A stretch of DNA of 64,000 bases from a virus: positions 1-64,000 of the IMG/VR virus record IMGVR_UViG_3300006802_000094, one strand, 5' to 3'. The position numbers and the translations under genes are program-made. The stretch's first letter is position 1, and every line of letters starts with the position of its first letter. Of the stretch, positions 47,296 through 56,290 are shown piece after piece. The notes below the pieces were generated by a model. That model saw only the letters and a list, made by a program, of their open reading frames with translations. It searched no databases and was not told the DNA's origin.

Positions 47296-48400
47296 CTCTT
47301 TTACTATATTTTAATACTTTTTTAGGTTCATCAACTACTTTATTTGCATATAAATCTAAGGTTTCTTCTAATTTTTTCAAGTCTTCTTCAGTTGGTTTTA
47401 TAGGTTGTGATAATTTTTCTTCTTTCCCAACTATTGTACTCAATTCTTTAATTACCTCTTCATCTATATAAGGTGGTGTAAAATCCAAATTTGTAGATTC
47501 ATCTTTATCTATTTTATCTTCTTCAGATAATTTATGAACCATTTTCGTAAGTTTTTTTTCATTTGGTTCGTCATTTAAACTATCTTCTGATTTAGTTTTT
47601 TTAATTAATTGTGAGAATGCAAAATTTGCAGCAATAACCATAGCTATCGCAAGTGGGTCAAAAACAAAAATAATAAGTAATAAAAACCAATTAACTACTT
47701 TACTCATGGGATATCCACTTACTTCTGAAAGGTATTTTAAAGGACCCAACTCTCTTTGGTCTTCATTAGATATTTCTAAATTTAATATCTCTTGGTCAAG
47801 TTTAAGTAAAGTATCTTGTATTGACCCTAATTTATCATTTAATTTATCTCTATCTATAATGGCTTTCTCCAACTCTTTTTCTAATGTTTTTCTAGTTGAA
47901 GAAGAAGTGGTGGTAATTAATTGTCCAGAATTTTTATCTATATATTGAACTTGAGCTGGATTAGAAAGTGAAGACCTTAAATCAGAAATTGATGTGTTCA
48001 ATTGTTCTTTTTCAATACTTAAATCTGTTTTTTCTTCTTCAAATCTAGTTTGTTTCAATTCTATTACTTTAAGTCCCTTATCTAATAATTCTGATTTAGT
48101 TGCAGTTTCTTGATAAGCACCAGATAAAAATCCGTATATCCCACCACTAGTGATAAGAATTAATACGAATACAGCTAATGACAAATATAAACGTAACCAT
48201 TTGTTGATTGTTGACCAGTATTGGTATAATAGTGACGCTACTACTAATTTAGCAAACTCTAAAGAAGTAGCCATAACCATCACTTGATAACTAGCTCCAG
48301 CAAATAATTTACTTAATCCAAAGACTGAATAAAATGCAGCTGAAGCTGAAACACTAAGAGCTGAAAGTGCTATTAAAAATGGAAATATTCTTTTTTTCAT
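47273..48400 (-). CDS. Polytopic membrane protein with central coiled coil, 375 aa
   Basis: Four probable membrane helices (about 5-22, 38-60, 68-92 and 228-252) surround a long coiled coil (about 105-215; SLSIEKEQLNTSISDLRSSL...). The C-terminal ~110 residues are acidic and soluble. It lies between the sigma factor and the amidase. Similar four-helix coiled-coil proteins occur next to lysis genes in large phages, but no function is established. Confidence 0.6.
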   Translation of the reverse strand: MKKRIFPFLIALSALSVSASAAFYSVFGLSKLFAGASYQVMVMATSLEFAKLVVASLLYQYWSTINKWLRLYLSLAVFVLILITSGGIYGFLSGAYQETATKSELLDKGLKVIELKQTRFEEEKTDLSIEKEQLNTSISDLRSSLSNPAQVQYIDKNSGQLITTTSSSTRKTLEKELEKAIIDRDKLNDKLGSIQDTLLKLDQEILNLEISNEDQRELGPLKYLSEVSGYPMSKVVNWFLLLIIFVFDPLAIAMVIAANFAFSQLIKKTKSEDSLNDEPNEKKLTKMVHKLSEEDKIDKDESTNLDFTPPYIDEEVIKELSTIVGKEEKLSQPIKPTEEDLKKLEETLDLYANKVVDEPKKVLKYSKRVGDEDKK

Positions 48401-48430
48401 AATTCATACTTTATATCATATAAATATAAA

Positions 48431-49225
48431 TTACAAGATATAATCCAACAAACCACCACTTTCATTTCTTAATTTACGAAGTGCTTTTTCTTTAATTTGT
48501 CTAACTCTTTCTTTTGTTAAGTTAAAATCTTCACCAATGTCTGATAGAGTTCTTGGTGTACCACTTAATCCAAAATAATCAGCAATTATTGACATTTCTC
48601 TATCATCTAAAACATCCATTATTTTTTTAAGTTCAGTTTTTAACTGGTCTTCAGTGTTGAAAACTTCTTCTGGATTTTGAGCATCGTCATTTTCAATCAC
48701 AGTTAAAAGTGTGTCACCTTCGTCATTTATTGGACTGTCTATATTAGTAGTATATGGTAAGTTTTGTAACTTACTTTCCATAACATATCCAACTTTCTCA
48801 GTCATTTTTTTAGCCTTTTGTACTTCTTGTACAATATTAGCTGGTAGACGAATTGTTCTAGCGTGTTCATTTAAACACTGAAATATTGATTGTTTAACCC
48901 ACCATACAGCGTAAGAAATAAATCTATTACCCTTACTCCAATCAAAATTTCTAATCGCTTTTAATAACCCATGATTACCTTCAGCAATTAAGTCTGGTAA
49001 ATCAACTCCTTGATTTTGGTAGTCTCTAGCTACACTTATAACAAATCTTAAGTTACCTAACATAAGTTCTTTTTCTATTTGTTCTTTTTGTTCGTTAGTT
49101 GGGTTATTTAACATTATCTCAGATAACATTTTTTCTCTGTTAACTGTCAAAACGTCAATTTTTCTAACATCTTTCAAGTAATGAGAAATTTCATCCTGAT
49201 TAATATAAGGTCCTGTTTTTTTCAT
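48431..49225 (-). CDS. Sigma-70 family RNA polymerase sigma factor, 264 aa
   Basis: Regions 1.2-4 are all visible: ISHYLKDVRKI; region 2 NLRFVISVARDYQNQGVDLPDLIAEGNHGLLKAI...FISYAVWWVKQSI; region 3; and region 4 LDDREMSIIADYFGLSGTPRTLSDIGEDFNLTKERVRQIKEKALRKL. It resembles the primary sigma factor of Bacteroidota, so promoter preference may be close to the host's. It probably redirects host polymerase to phage genes, for instance the TATTTATA class (inference). A perfect 17-bp palindrome lies in the upstream gap. Confidence 0.92.
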   Translation of the reverse strand: MKKTGPYINQDEISHYLKDVRKIDVLTVNREKMLSEIMLNNPTNEQKEQIEKELMLGNLRFVISVARDYQNQGVDLPDLIAEGNHGLLKAIRNFDWSKGNRFISYAVWWVKQSIFQCLNEHARTIRLPANIVQEVQKAKKMTEKVGYVMESKLQNLPYTTNIDSPINDEGDTLLTVIENDDAQNPEEVFNTEDQLKTELKKIMDVLDDREMSIIADYFGLSGTPRTLSDIGEDFNLTKERVRQIKEKALRKLRNESGGLLDYIL

Positions 49226-49275
49226 TTGTATATTTTAATAAAATTAATAATCAACTTGTATACCATTGTAATATC

Positions 49276-49292
49276 TATGACAAATTGTCATA
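49276..49292. promoter_or_regulatory. Perfect 17-bp palindrome upstream of sigma factor gene
   Basis: TATGACAA-A-TTGTCATA, a perfect inverted repeat with an odd centre, lies in the 71-nt gap between the 196-aa gene and the sigma gene. It is of the size and symmetry of dimeric repressor operators. No T-run, so not a terminator. Confidence 0.45.
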
Positions 49293-49296
49293 AAAA

Positions 49297-49887
49297 CTAT
49301 CGTTTTTTACTTTGGTCATCTAAAAATTTTTTTTCTTCTTCCGTTATTGATTCAATACCTTTATCACTTATTTTATCTAGGATATCATCAACGTTATGCT
49401 CAATATTTTTTTTAGGATAATCTTCACTTAATAAAGAAAAATGTGGTTCTTCAAAAGGGTATTTTATATTTTCTGAGTTCAATTCTTTATCAAAAAATGA
49501 AGATAATATTTCACCTATATTTTTAAAATTATCTGATGTGTTTTTATTTTTACTTGAATCTTTTTTATTTTTTGATTTTAAATTCATTAGATGTTCTTTT
49601 AAAGTATCATCCAATTTAATTCTTAAATTTCTAGGTTTATTCATTAAAAAATAAGCGAAAATACTTTCATCTAAACTGCAATTTAAAATAAAATCTAACT
49701 CATCTAGTGTGTCAATACTCTGAAAATGACAAATCATTAAATTATCATGATGGATGTATCTTAATTTATCTCCACCTAATAAAATAGTTAACGAATTTAT
49801 TAGGTCAGTTATTGTAACTTCATTATTATCATTATCTGTAAATTCACCAACCATGAATAAAAGATAATTTTTTTTATTTTTAGTCAT
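49297..49887 (-). CDS. Hypothetical protein, 196 aa
   Basis: ATG at 49887 gives MTKNKKNYLLFMVGEFTDNDNNEVTITDLINSLTILLGGDKLRY; a TTG frame adds 8 residues. The N-terminal half is beta-rich (Asn/Asp-rich), the C-terminal half is acidic and helical. It looks like a family of small phage proteins carrying a YIHHDNLMICHFQS motif, unassigned. Upstream of the sigma gene, same strand. Confidence 0.6.
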   Translation of the reverse strand: MTKNKKNYLLFMVGEFTDNDNNEVTITDLINSLTILLGGDKLRYIHHDNLMICHFQSIDTLDELDFILNCSLDESIFAYFLMNKPRNLRIKLDDTLKEHLMNLKSKNKKDSSKNKNTSDNFKNIGEILSSFFDKELNSENIKYPFEEPHFSLLSEDYPKKNIEHNVDDILDKISDKGIESITEEEKKFLDDQSKKR

Positions 49888-49946
49888 ACCTATATCTATT
49901 TGATTTAACAAATTTAATGATATTTATTTAAAAAAACAAAAATAAA

Positions 49947-52579
49947 ATGAAAAAAAGAAGTAATTCTATAGAATATCAAAAATCATTACACACATCACCT
50001 GGTGTACACCCAGATGCTAACCGTGATGATTCTAAAAAAGAATGGGCTATAGGTGTTAAAAAAAATAAATTTACTAAAGACAGAATTTTTCCTACCAACA
50101 CCCCAACAACAGACCCATCAAAAGGTTTACCAAAAGAAGGTATTGGTAAGGGCATCTACAGAATAAAGGCTGATAATCCTTCATTCGAAGGAAGTTATTG
50201 GTTTCATAGTGATAATTTTAATGATGATGAAACCAATAAAAGACCAATACACCCAGAACCCGATTATCTTAACCCAAATGATTTGCACACTGGTGATGAT
50301 TATGTTGAAATTCATGGTGTTATTCACCCATCAGAAAGAATAGATTATAACATTAATAATAATACTGATAATGAGAATTATGATGAATTTGGGAACCCCT
50401 ATCTTGATAAGAAAAATGCTAGTCATTTAATAGGTATTTCTAATATATCAACCAACTTAAATGTACAAGAATCTAAAATATCAAAAAATAACGATATTTA
50501 TACTATTAAAGAACAATATAAACATATTTATAAAGAAAACAAAAAAAATATGAAACCAAATGTAAAAGAACAAATAAACAGAATCAATCAAATGATTATG
50601 TTTAAAGAAGGGATGTCATATAATGACGTTAAACTATTAACTGAAGAAAATATTGAAAGTGGTGACGGTGGTACTGTCACACTTGGTGCTGCTGGTGTTG
50701 CTGATGGTGGTGATATTGCAGCTGTTGATGGTGGTGATATTGCAGCTGTTAGTGTTGGTGATATTACAGCTAAAACTCTTGATGGTGAAACTGTTAGAGC
50801 TACTGTTGATGGTGGAACAACTGAAATGGTTAGTGGTCCAATACCTGCAGAAAAAGGAGACACACTTTATACATTTACTGATACAAAATTAGACGGAGAC
50901 AGTGTTAATAATGTATACGATATGACTAAAGCACAATCGTTATCGTTAATGTATTCATCACAACCTCAATATGAAGGACAACAACCTATGTATCAAGTGC
51001 CAACACAAGATGGTAGTATTCAGTATTCATCAGAACCTCAATTTGAAGGACAACAACCTATGTATCAAGTAATGACACAAGTTCCTGTTTATGACCCTAA
51101 CCTAGATTATACTGAAGAAGTAAGACAAACAATTCAACAGTATTCATCAGAACCTCAATTTGAAGGACAACAACCTGTGTATCCAGTAACGAATGAGTTT
51201 GGTAAAATTCAGTATTATAGTGATACTCCTCAATTTGAAGGACAACAACCTGTGTATCCAGTAATGTCATATGAACCTCTTCCTGACCCTTTAGAACCAC
51301 CTACTAATCCTTATGATGGTTTGACTCTTGACCAAGCAAATTCTCAGTTATCCGAAAAGAAACTTACTTTACAAAAATATGAATCTGACGTTAAAAATTA
51401 TGAAGAATTCTATGGGGTAGATTCAGAGGAAGTCAAGTCTACTAAATCTTTAATAAGTAAAGTGCAATCAGATATATCTTATTTAGAACAATTAATAGCT
51501 GAATTAGAAAAAGGAGACGGTGGTCCTGATGGTCCTGATGGTCCTGATGGTCCTGATGGTCCTGATGGTCCTGATGGTCCTGGTGGTGATGTTGTAAATT
51601 TAGAAGATGTAATAGATGACCCAATAACATTTAGTGTTGAAGAAGATGGTAAACCTGCAGCTATTTTCTTAGCAACACCTGAACAAGAACTAGAATTATA
51701 CACTGGAGATGATAGTTTTTATGAATTTAAAGGTGGTGATGAAGAATTGAGTGTCATTGCTTTTAACGATAAAGCTTCACCTGTACCTATTTTAGGAATT
51801 AATAGTAAATATCAAGATGTTTTTGAGAAGGTTTTAGCGAACTCTGATATAGATGATTATAGTAAAGTTTCTTTTGAGAATAAAGAGTCCGAAATTAGAG
51901 GTCAAAAAATTAAAGGAGATGGTTTAAAATATACACTATATAGTATTAGTAATATACAAAACTTAAACCCAGAAAGTATAAATGGTATATTAAAAGGTAT
52001 TAGTGATGGTAAAAAAGAAACTGCTAGAGTAACAAAATCATTTGTGAAAGGTGGTGCTAGTAAACGAGGTTCATATACCGCACCTTCTTACGGACCAACT
52101 TCTCTTGGTGCTAATTCATTAGCCTTTGGTACTGCTAAATCTGCTTACAATCCTTTCGGTGGTTCAGAAACTGGTAAATTTTCCGCTGGTAAAACAGCTA
52201 ACCTTTCTAGAGGAGTTAGAGGCCAATTAAAAGATATGAGTAAAGCTGAATTACTTAACGTTATTAATCAATTAAGTGATAATCAAGAAAGTGATAATCA
52301 AGAAAAAGAAGAGTTAAATGAGTCTAGAAAATCAAACAAAAAAATGATTAGACTTACAGAAGCTGACTTGTACAAAATTGTAGATAGAGTTATTCGTGAA
52401 AAAAAAAAGTTCTAAAAGAATCTGACGGAAAAGGATGTGCTAATTCCAAACAAGGTTGTATTAGAAAAAGAAAAAATGGTTGGGTAATACTTAACAATAA
52501 GAAAGGTGGTGTATGGAGAGAATGTGATAGTCGTAATGACTGTGAAGAACAATTAAAAGCATTTCACGCTAATAAGTAA
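49947..52579 (+). CDS. Repeat-rich structural protein, 822 aa with probable -1 frameshift to ~877 aa
   Basis: The zero frame ends at 52415. N-terminal part: SPGVHPDANRDDSKKEWAIGVKKNKFT and an IHGVIHPSERID motif. Then VKLLTEE (processing-like), a GGDIAAV repeat, four PQ(F/Y)EGQQP(M/V)Y(Q/P)V repeats (about 335-440) and a collagen-like (GPD)6GPG block. The C-terminus has MIRLTEADLYKIVDRVIRE, a virion-targeting-type helix. At A AAA AAG (52403-52409) a -1 shift would continue through VLKES into a Cys-rich basic domain ending at 52579. A homopolymer sequencing error is the alternative. Confidence 0.65.
50950..51270 (+). repeat. Four copies of a PQFEGQQPxY coding repeat
   Basis: Copies begin near 50952, 51023, 51141 and 51212; each contains tcaatttgaaggacaacaa or a close variant. 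Recombination between copies could change copy number. Confidence 0.85.
51522..51584 (+). repeat. Collagen-like GGTCCTGAT microsatellite, six units plus one variant
   Basis: Six perfect 9-nt GGTCCTGAT units followed by GGTCCTGGT, encoding (Gly-Pro-Asp)6-Gly-Pro-Gly. Collagen-like stalks occur in phage fibres and structural proteins. Confidence 0.9.
52403..52409 (+). promoter_or_regulatory. Slippery heptamer A AAA AAG (candidate -1 frameshift site)
   Basis: The zero-frame codons AAA AAG in context A AAA AAG match the strongest known bacterial -1 slippery heptamer (as in dnaX). The zero frame terminates 6 nt later (TTC TAA), while the -1 frame stays open for 56 codons and encodes VLKES followed by a Cys-containing domain. 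Confidence 0.6.
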
Positions 52580-52634
52580 ATTATAAATAACTTGAGTTTT
52601 TAATTTATTATTAGTAACATTTATATTAAAAAAA

Positions 52635-52997
52635 ATGATGAGTAAAATTAGAATAACAGAAAACGATATTAAAAGAGCCTTAAGTAAAATAATTTACGAA
52701 CAAGAGGAAGATAATATGGTAAACGAATATCCTTTGGATGATTCAAGTTTTGAACTATCAGATAGTGAATACGAAGATATAATGTCATATCGTGGACCAT
52801 CTAGAGTTTTTAGAGGTTCAATATATTATGATAGTATTGTTCCCCAAACTGACGATAAAGAATATGATAGAAAATTAGCGATGGCTATTTTAGATTACGA
52901 AAGAAAAAAAATGAACAATAGAGAAACTTATGTTGGTGGTATTGGTTTTAAAAACCGTGGTAATCTAATTGAACCTTTCGACAATATGGACTTCTAA
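52635..52997 (+). CDS. Small virion-type protein, 120 aa
   Basis: MMSKIRITENDIKRALSKIIYEQEEDNMVNEYPLDD begins with the same amphipathic motif ([I/L]TExDLxxxLxxII) as the end of the preceding protein and the 442-aa protein. The rest is acidic with many Y/D. Probably packaged with the capsid (inference). It is followed by a terminator. Confidence 0.65.
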   Translation: MMSKIRITENDIKRALSKIIYEQEEDNMVNEYPLDDSSFELSDSEYEDIMSYRGPSRVFRGSIYYDSIVPQTDDKEYDRKLAMAILDYERKKMNNRETYVGGIGFKNRGNLIEPFDNMDF

Positions 52998-53020
52998 CCA
53001 AACTAATTTAAAAATAAACT

Positions 53021-53046
53021 ACCCACCATTACGGTGGGTTTTTTTA
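53021..53046 (+). terminator. Rho-independent terminator of the plus-strand unit
   Basis: ACCCACC/GGTGGGT stem with an ATTAC loop followed by seven T on the plus strand. It may also stop the convergent minus gene at 53044. Confidence 0.9.
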
Positions 53047-53604
53047 TTTGCACTGAATGACATAATGAACTTCTCTACGAAAACCATTATACTGTTCATT
53101 AAAATTACCATACAATACACCATCAACCAAAGCTAACGCATGTCCCTTAACAATTATGAAGTAACGACCAATAGGATGTTGTTCCATAAAAGACTTAACA
53201 GTATAACCAGTCTCTTTCTTATACTTAGGATTTACCAACTTATTACGTCTACCAAAGGCATATTTTGGGTGAAAACCCATTAAAGTCATTTTATACCCAT
53301 TCTTCTGACGATTTAAGACGTTAGTCATATATAACCTAGTTAGGACACCTTTACCGTTAACTCTTTTGAATTTATCCGCAACGAACTTATGTGCTTTATC
53401 ATAAGGAAGGTCTAATGCCATCATAAATGCTCTAACAACACAATCATTGGTCTCTCTCTTTGCAATCTCACTCTGAGACTCAGAGATAACATTTGAATCA
53501 CCGAAGAACTGGTCTTTAATTTTTTTACGTGTGATAGTACGTCCATAAAAATTAATTTCAGTTGTAGTTTCGATGATGTTGTGTTTTTTTGCCATATCTT
53601 TCAT
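53044..53604 (-). CDS. Putative cysteine-protease-fold protein, 186 aa
   Basis: The pattern ETNDCVVRAFMMALDLPYDKAHKFV provides a likely nucleophile Cys at the start of a helix; KGHALALVDGVLYGNF supplies a GHALALV His and a nearby D/N. This is the arrangement of papain-like/C39-type proteins found in phages. A catalytic role is inferred, not proven. It has its own promoter (53621-53651), suggesting separate early control. Confidence 0.55.
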   Translation of the reverse strand: MKDMAKKHNIIETTTEINFYGRTITRKKIKDQFFGDSNVISESQSEIAKRETNDCVVRAFMMALDLPYDKAHKFVADKFKRVNGKGVLTRLYMTNVLNRQKNGYKMTLMGFHPKYAFGRRNKLVNPKYKKETGYTVKSFMEQHPIGRYFIIVKGHALALVDGVLYGNFNEQYNGFRREVHYVIQCK

Positions 53605-53620
53605 TTACTTTTCAGTAATA

Positions 53621-53651
53621 CAAAGATAAGTAAAAACATAAATTTTACAAA
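53621..53651 (-). promoter_or_regulatory. Bacteroidota-type promoter
   Basis: On the minus strand TTTG (53648-53651), 19-nt spacer, TATCTTTG (53621-53628), with the -33 box inside the 3' end of the SbcC gene. Exact consensus. Confidence 0.8.
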
Positions 53652-55966
53652 ATTTTAGATAAATTATTTTCTTTTTTAACCGTAATAGTTTGGTCACACC
53701 ATTCTTTAACTAATGGATTATGTGATATAACAAAAATACGTTCAAAGTAATCTTTTATCTTAGTAAAAAATCTACCAACCAATTCTAAATTCTCATCACT
53801 AACTTTTCCAAAAGCTTCATCAAAACAAACTATGTTTGGTTTCGGTAAAGCACATACTTTCGATAATACTGAACGTAAAGCTAAAGAAGCTATTGTTTTT
53901 TCATAACCACTACCTGTCGACATTAATTTTTCTATCCCAGTACCATTATCTATCATCCAAAATTCTAGTTCATTTTTATCGTTAATTCTTAGTTGTAAAG
54001 TAAATTCACAACTATCAGAAAGTAATCTATTTAATTCACTATTCAAATATGGTATGGTATTTTTTAATATAATTTTAGATATACCATTTTTACCATAAGC
54101 TATCAAATAAGCCTTGAATATTTTATCTACTTCTTCTTCTTTTTTTATTTCAACGATTTTATTTTCTTTATCTATAATTTCTTGTTGTTTTTGTTTTATG
54201 TTTGATAAATTCTGAGTTATATTATTTTTGAGTTGGTCTCTTTCTGCTGTCAAAGTTTCAATTAAAGTTCTAGCTGAAATCAATTTTTTCTCAATTTCCA
54301 TATTTTCCTCTAATTTATTTTTATTAGAATGCCAATCATTTAATAAAACAGTTTTTTCTTTTAGTGTAATTTCATTTTCTTTAATGTCCAACTCTACTTT
54401 TATCTTTCTTAACGATTCTTTTTCGTAAACCTCCCAAGAATTTTTTATTGTATCATATTGAGATATTGTAGTTTCATTTTCATTTAATTTAATCTCAATA
54501 TTATTTAGTTCAGATTCTGTTGAATCTAATTTAACTTTGTTAATCTTTATTTCTTCAGTATGGTCGACATCCTTTAATGGTTGTTTACACATAGAACATA
54601 TCTCACCATCTTCTAAGTTTTTAATCAGTTTAGTTAAATTTTTAATTTCAGTATTGTATTCTAATTGTTCTTTAATTAAATTTTTATTTTCAATTAAAAG
54701 AACTTTGTGTTCTGATTCTTGATATTCTGAACTTGGTTTAACCAATTCAATTGAATTTAATTTAGTTTTTAAAATAGAACCTTCTGTTTTAACTTTATCA
54801 ATGTCTTCTTGTAAATTCTGTGGATTAACTTTAACTAAATCTGGGTTAATATCATTATGTTTTGATGATATTAATTTTTCTTTATATTCTATTCCAGCTT
54901 TATTTCTATTTTCTAATGATATTATCTCTAACTCAGCTTTTTTATTTGTTTCTTTTAATTCACTAATTTCTTCTTTAAGTGTAGAAATTTTATTAGTTAA
55001 ATCATTTATGTTATAATGGTTAGATATAATCTTTTTACTCCACTGTGAATAAATTTCTTTACAGTTTTCTTCTTTCTTTTTTAACTTTTCTAAACCTATA
55101 AATCTAGTCAATATTTGACCTCTTTGTGTTGGTTTCGCTTCTAATAAATTTTCTAAATTATTTGCTGTAGTTAAAATTGTTAGTAAGAAATCATCCATAG
55201 TTCCTATGGAATTTTTAAGAAATTCTTCAGTTTCTCTTCTTTGTTCACCTTGCAGATTTTGTAATGAACCATCACTTAATCTTTTACTTAAATTTAATTC
55301 TGTTTTTACTGACCAATCACCTTTTTTAGTTAATCTTCTAATAATACCTCTTTCAATTATAAAACTATCACCATCTATTTCTACTTCACCACAAACCAAA
55401 ACTCTATTCTTGTTTGTGAATCTATTAAACACTTCAATAGCTTTAGAAGATTTGGTTGTTAGATTAAAAAATAAAAATAATAGTAAATCTACAGTCAAAG
55501 TAGTTTTACCTCCAAAATTAGGTGGATTAGAATCAATAGCTGTTATCCCTGGATACTTAGTAAAATCTATTTTGTTGTCTTCACCAAAAGATAAAAAATT
55601 ACTAAATTCAATCCATTTAACAAACCATTTTTTGTTAGAAGTATTTTCTTCTTCTTTGATGTTTTCCTCAACTCTATTATCTAATCTAACAAACTTATCC
55701 CAATCAACGTTAACATTTTGGTCTTTTAAAAAATCTTTTACTATTTTTTTCTGATATTCCTTGTCTATGATGTTTTCCGTGACTTCTTGGGGACTATTAG
55801 GCGAGTTTATACCATTCACCTTAGTTATAACATTTACCCTCTCAGAATTGTATTTTTTCTTAAAATAACTTTTTAACCTTTTTATTTTTTCTTGGGTAAA
55901 GTTTTCTGGTGTATCCTCCCAAGTTACTTTTATAAAAGGATTTTTTAAATTATCTTTATTCAACAT
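53645..55966 (-). CDS. SbcC/Rad50-like (gp46-type) recombination nuclease ATPase, 773 aa
   Basis: The N-terminal FSNFLSFGEDN and AIDSNPPNFGGKTTL (Walker A position, about 149-156, lacking the usual first Gly) are followed by long coiled coils. A CSMC zinc hook (about 456-459) marks the middle. The C-terminus has STGSGYEKTIASLAL (ABC signature) and NIVCFDEAFGKVS (Walker B) with VISHNP. With SbcD-like gp47 it forms an end-resection complex in T4-like replication. Part of an operon that continues to the SbcD and primase genes. Confidence 0.9.
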   Translation of the reverse strand: MLNKDNLKNPFIKVTWEDTPENFTQEKIKRLKSYFKKKYNSERVNVITKVNGINSPNSPQEVTENIIDKEYQKKIVKDFLKDQNVNVDWDKFVRLDNRVEENIKEEENTSNKKWFVKWIEFSNFLSFGEDNKIDFTKYPGITAIDSNPPNFGGKTTLTVDLLLFLFFNLTTKSSKAIEVFNRFTNKNRVLVCGEVEIDGDSFIIERGIIRRLTKKGDWSVKTELNLSKRLSDGSLQNLQGEQRRETEEFLKNSIGTMDDFLLTILTTANNLENLLEAKPTQRGQILTRFIGLEKLKKKEENCKEIYSQWSKKIISNHYNINDLTNKISTLKEEISELKETNKKAELEIISLENRNKAGIEYKEKLISSKHNDINPDLVKVNPQNLQEDIDKVKTEGSILKTKLNSIELVKPSSEYQESEHKVLLIENKNLIKEQLEYNTEIKNLTKLIKNLEDGEICSMCKQPLKDVDHTEEIKINKVKLDSTESELNNIEIKLNENETTISQYDTIKNSWEVYEKESLRKIKVELDIKENEITLKEKTVLLNDWHSNKNKLEENMEIEKKLISARTLIETLTAERDQLKNNITQNLSNIKQKQQEIIDKENKIVEIKKEEEVDKIFKAYLIAYGKNGISKIILKNTIPYLNSELNRLLSDSCEFTLQLRINDKNELEFWMIDNGTGIEKLMSTGSGYEKTIASLALRSVLSKVCALPKPNIVCFDEAFGKVSDENLELVGRFFTKIKDYFERIFVISHNPLVKEWCDQTITVKKENNLSKIL

Positions 55967-55968
55967 AT

Positions 55969-56286
55969 TTAATCTTCTTTTACTGGTCTATTTTGTTCAA
56001 ACCATTCGATTATAGCATTTATTCCCCAAACACCACCACTAGCTAACATCCCATCAAAAAAAATGTTACTATAAGGTAATAATAAACCAAGTTCATTCGT
56101 AGGTGACCAAACCACTAACGAAAAGAAAAATCCTACCCATGTAGATGTACACATCATACACCCTAATAGGTCACCAAAAAATTTAGATTTTTTACCAATC
56201 CATTCACGTTGTTTATCAAAAATACTACCATAAACTAATATTTGTGACATACCATAAGCTGCTATTAACCAAACTAATACTTCCAT
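55969..56286 (-). CDS. DUF1360-like membrane protein, 105 aa
   Basis: With the ATG at 56286 the protein begins MEVLVWLIAAYGMSQILVYG. LLGCMMCTSTWVGFFFSLVV and FDGMLASGGVWGINAII match the DUF1360 family (GCPMCTSFWVG..L.SGG). It probably has three or four membrane helices. Role unknown. It lies between SbcC and the 212-aa coiled-coil gene, as accessory genes often do in T4-like operons. An alternative start at 56313 would overlap the upstream gene. Confidence 0.7.
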   Translation of the reverse strand: MEVLVWLIAAYGMSQILVYGSIFDKQREWIGKKSKFFGDLLGCMMCTSTWVGFFFSLVVWSPTNELGLLLPYSNIFFDGMLASGGVWGINAIIEWFEQNRPVKED

Positions 56287-56290
56287 AATT

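Noticed and set aside
50588-51703. Open frames antisense or out of frame across the repeat-rich gene
   Set aside because: They are produced by the GGTCCTGAT and PQFEGQQP repeats, which lack stops in several frames. Only the 49947-52415 frame has an amphipathic targeting-like C-terminus and proper flanks.
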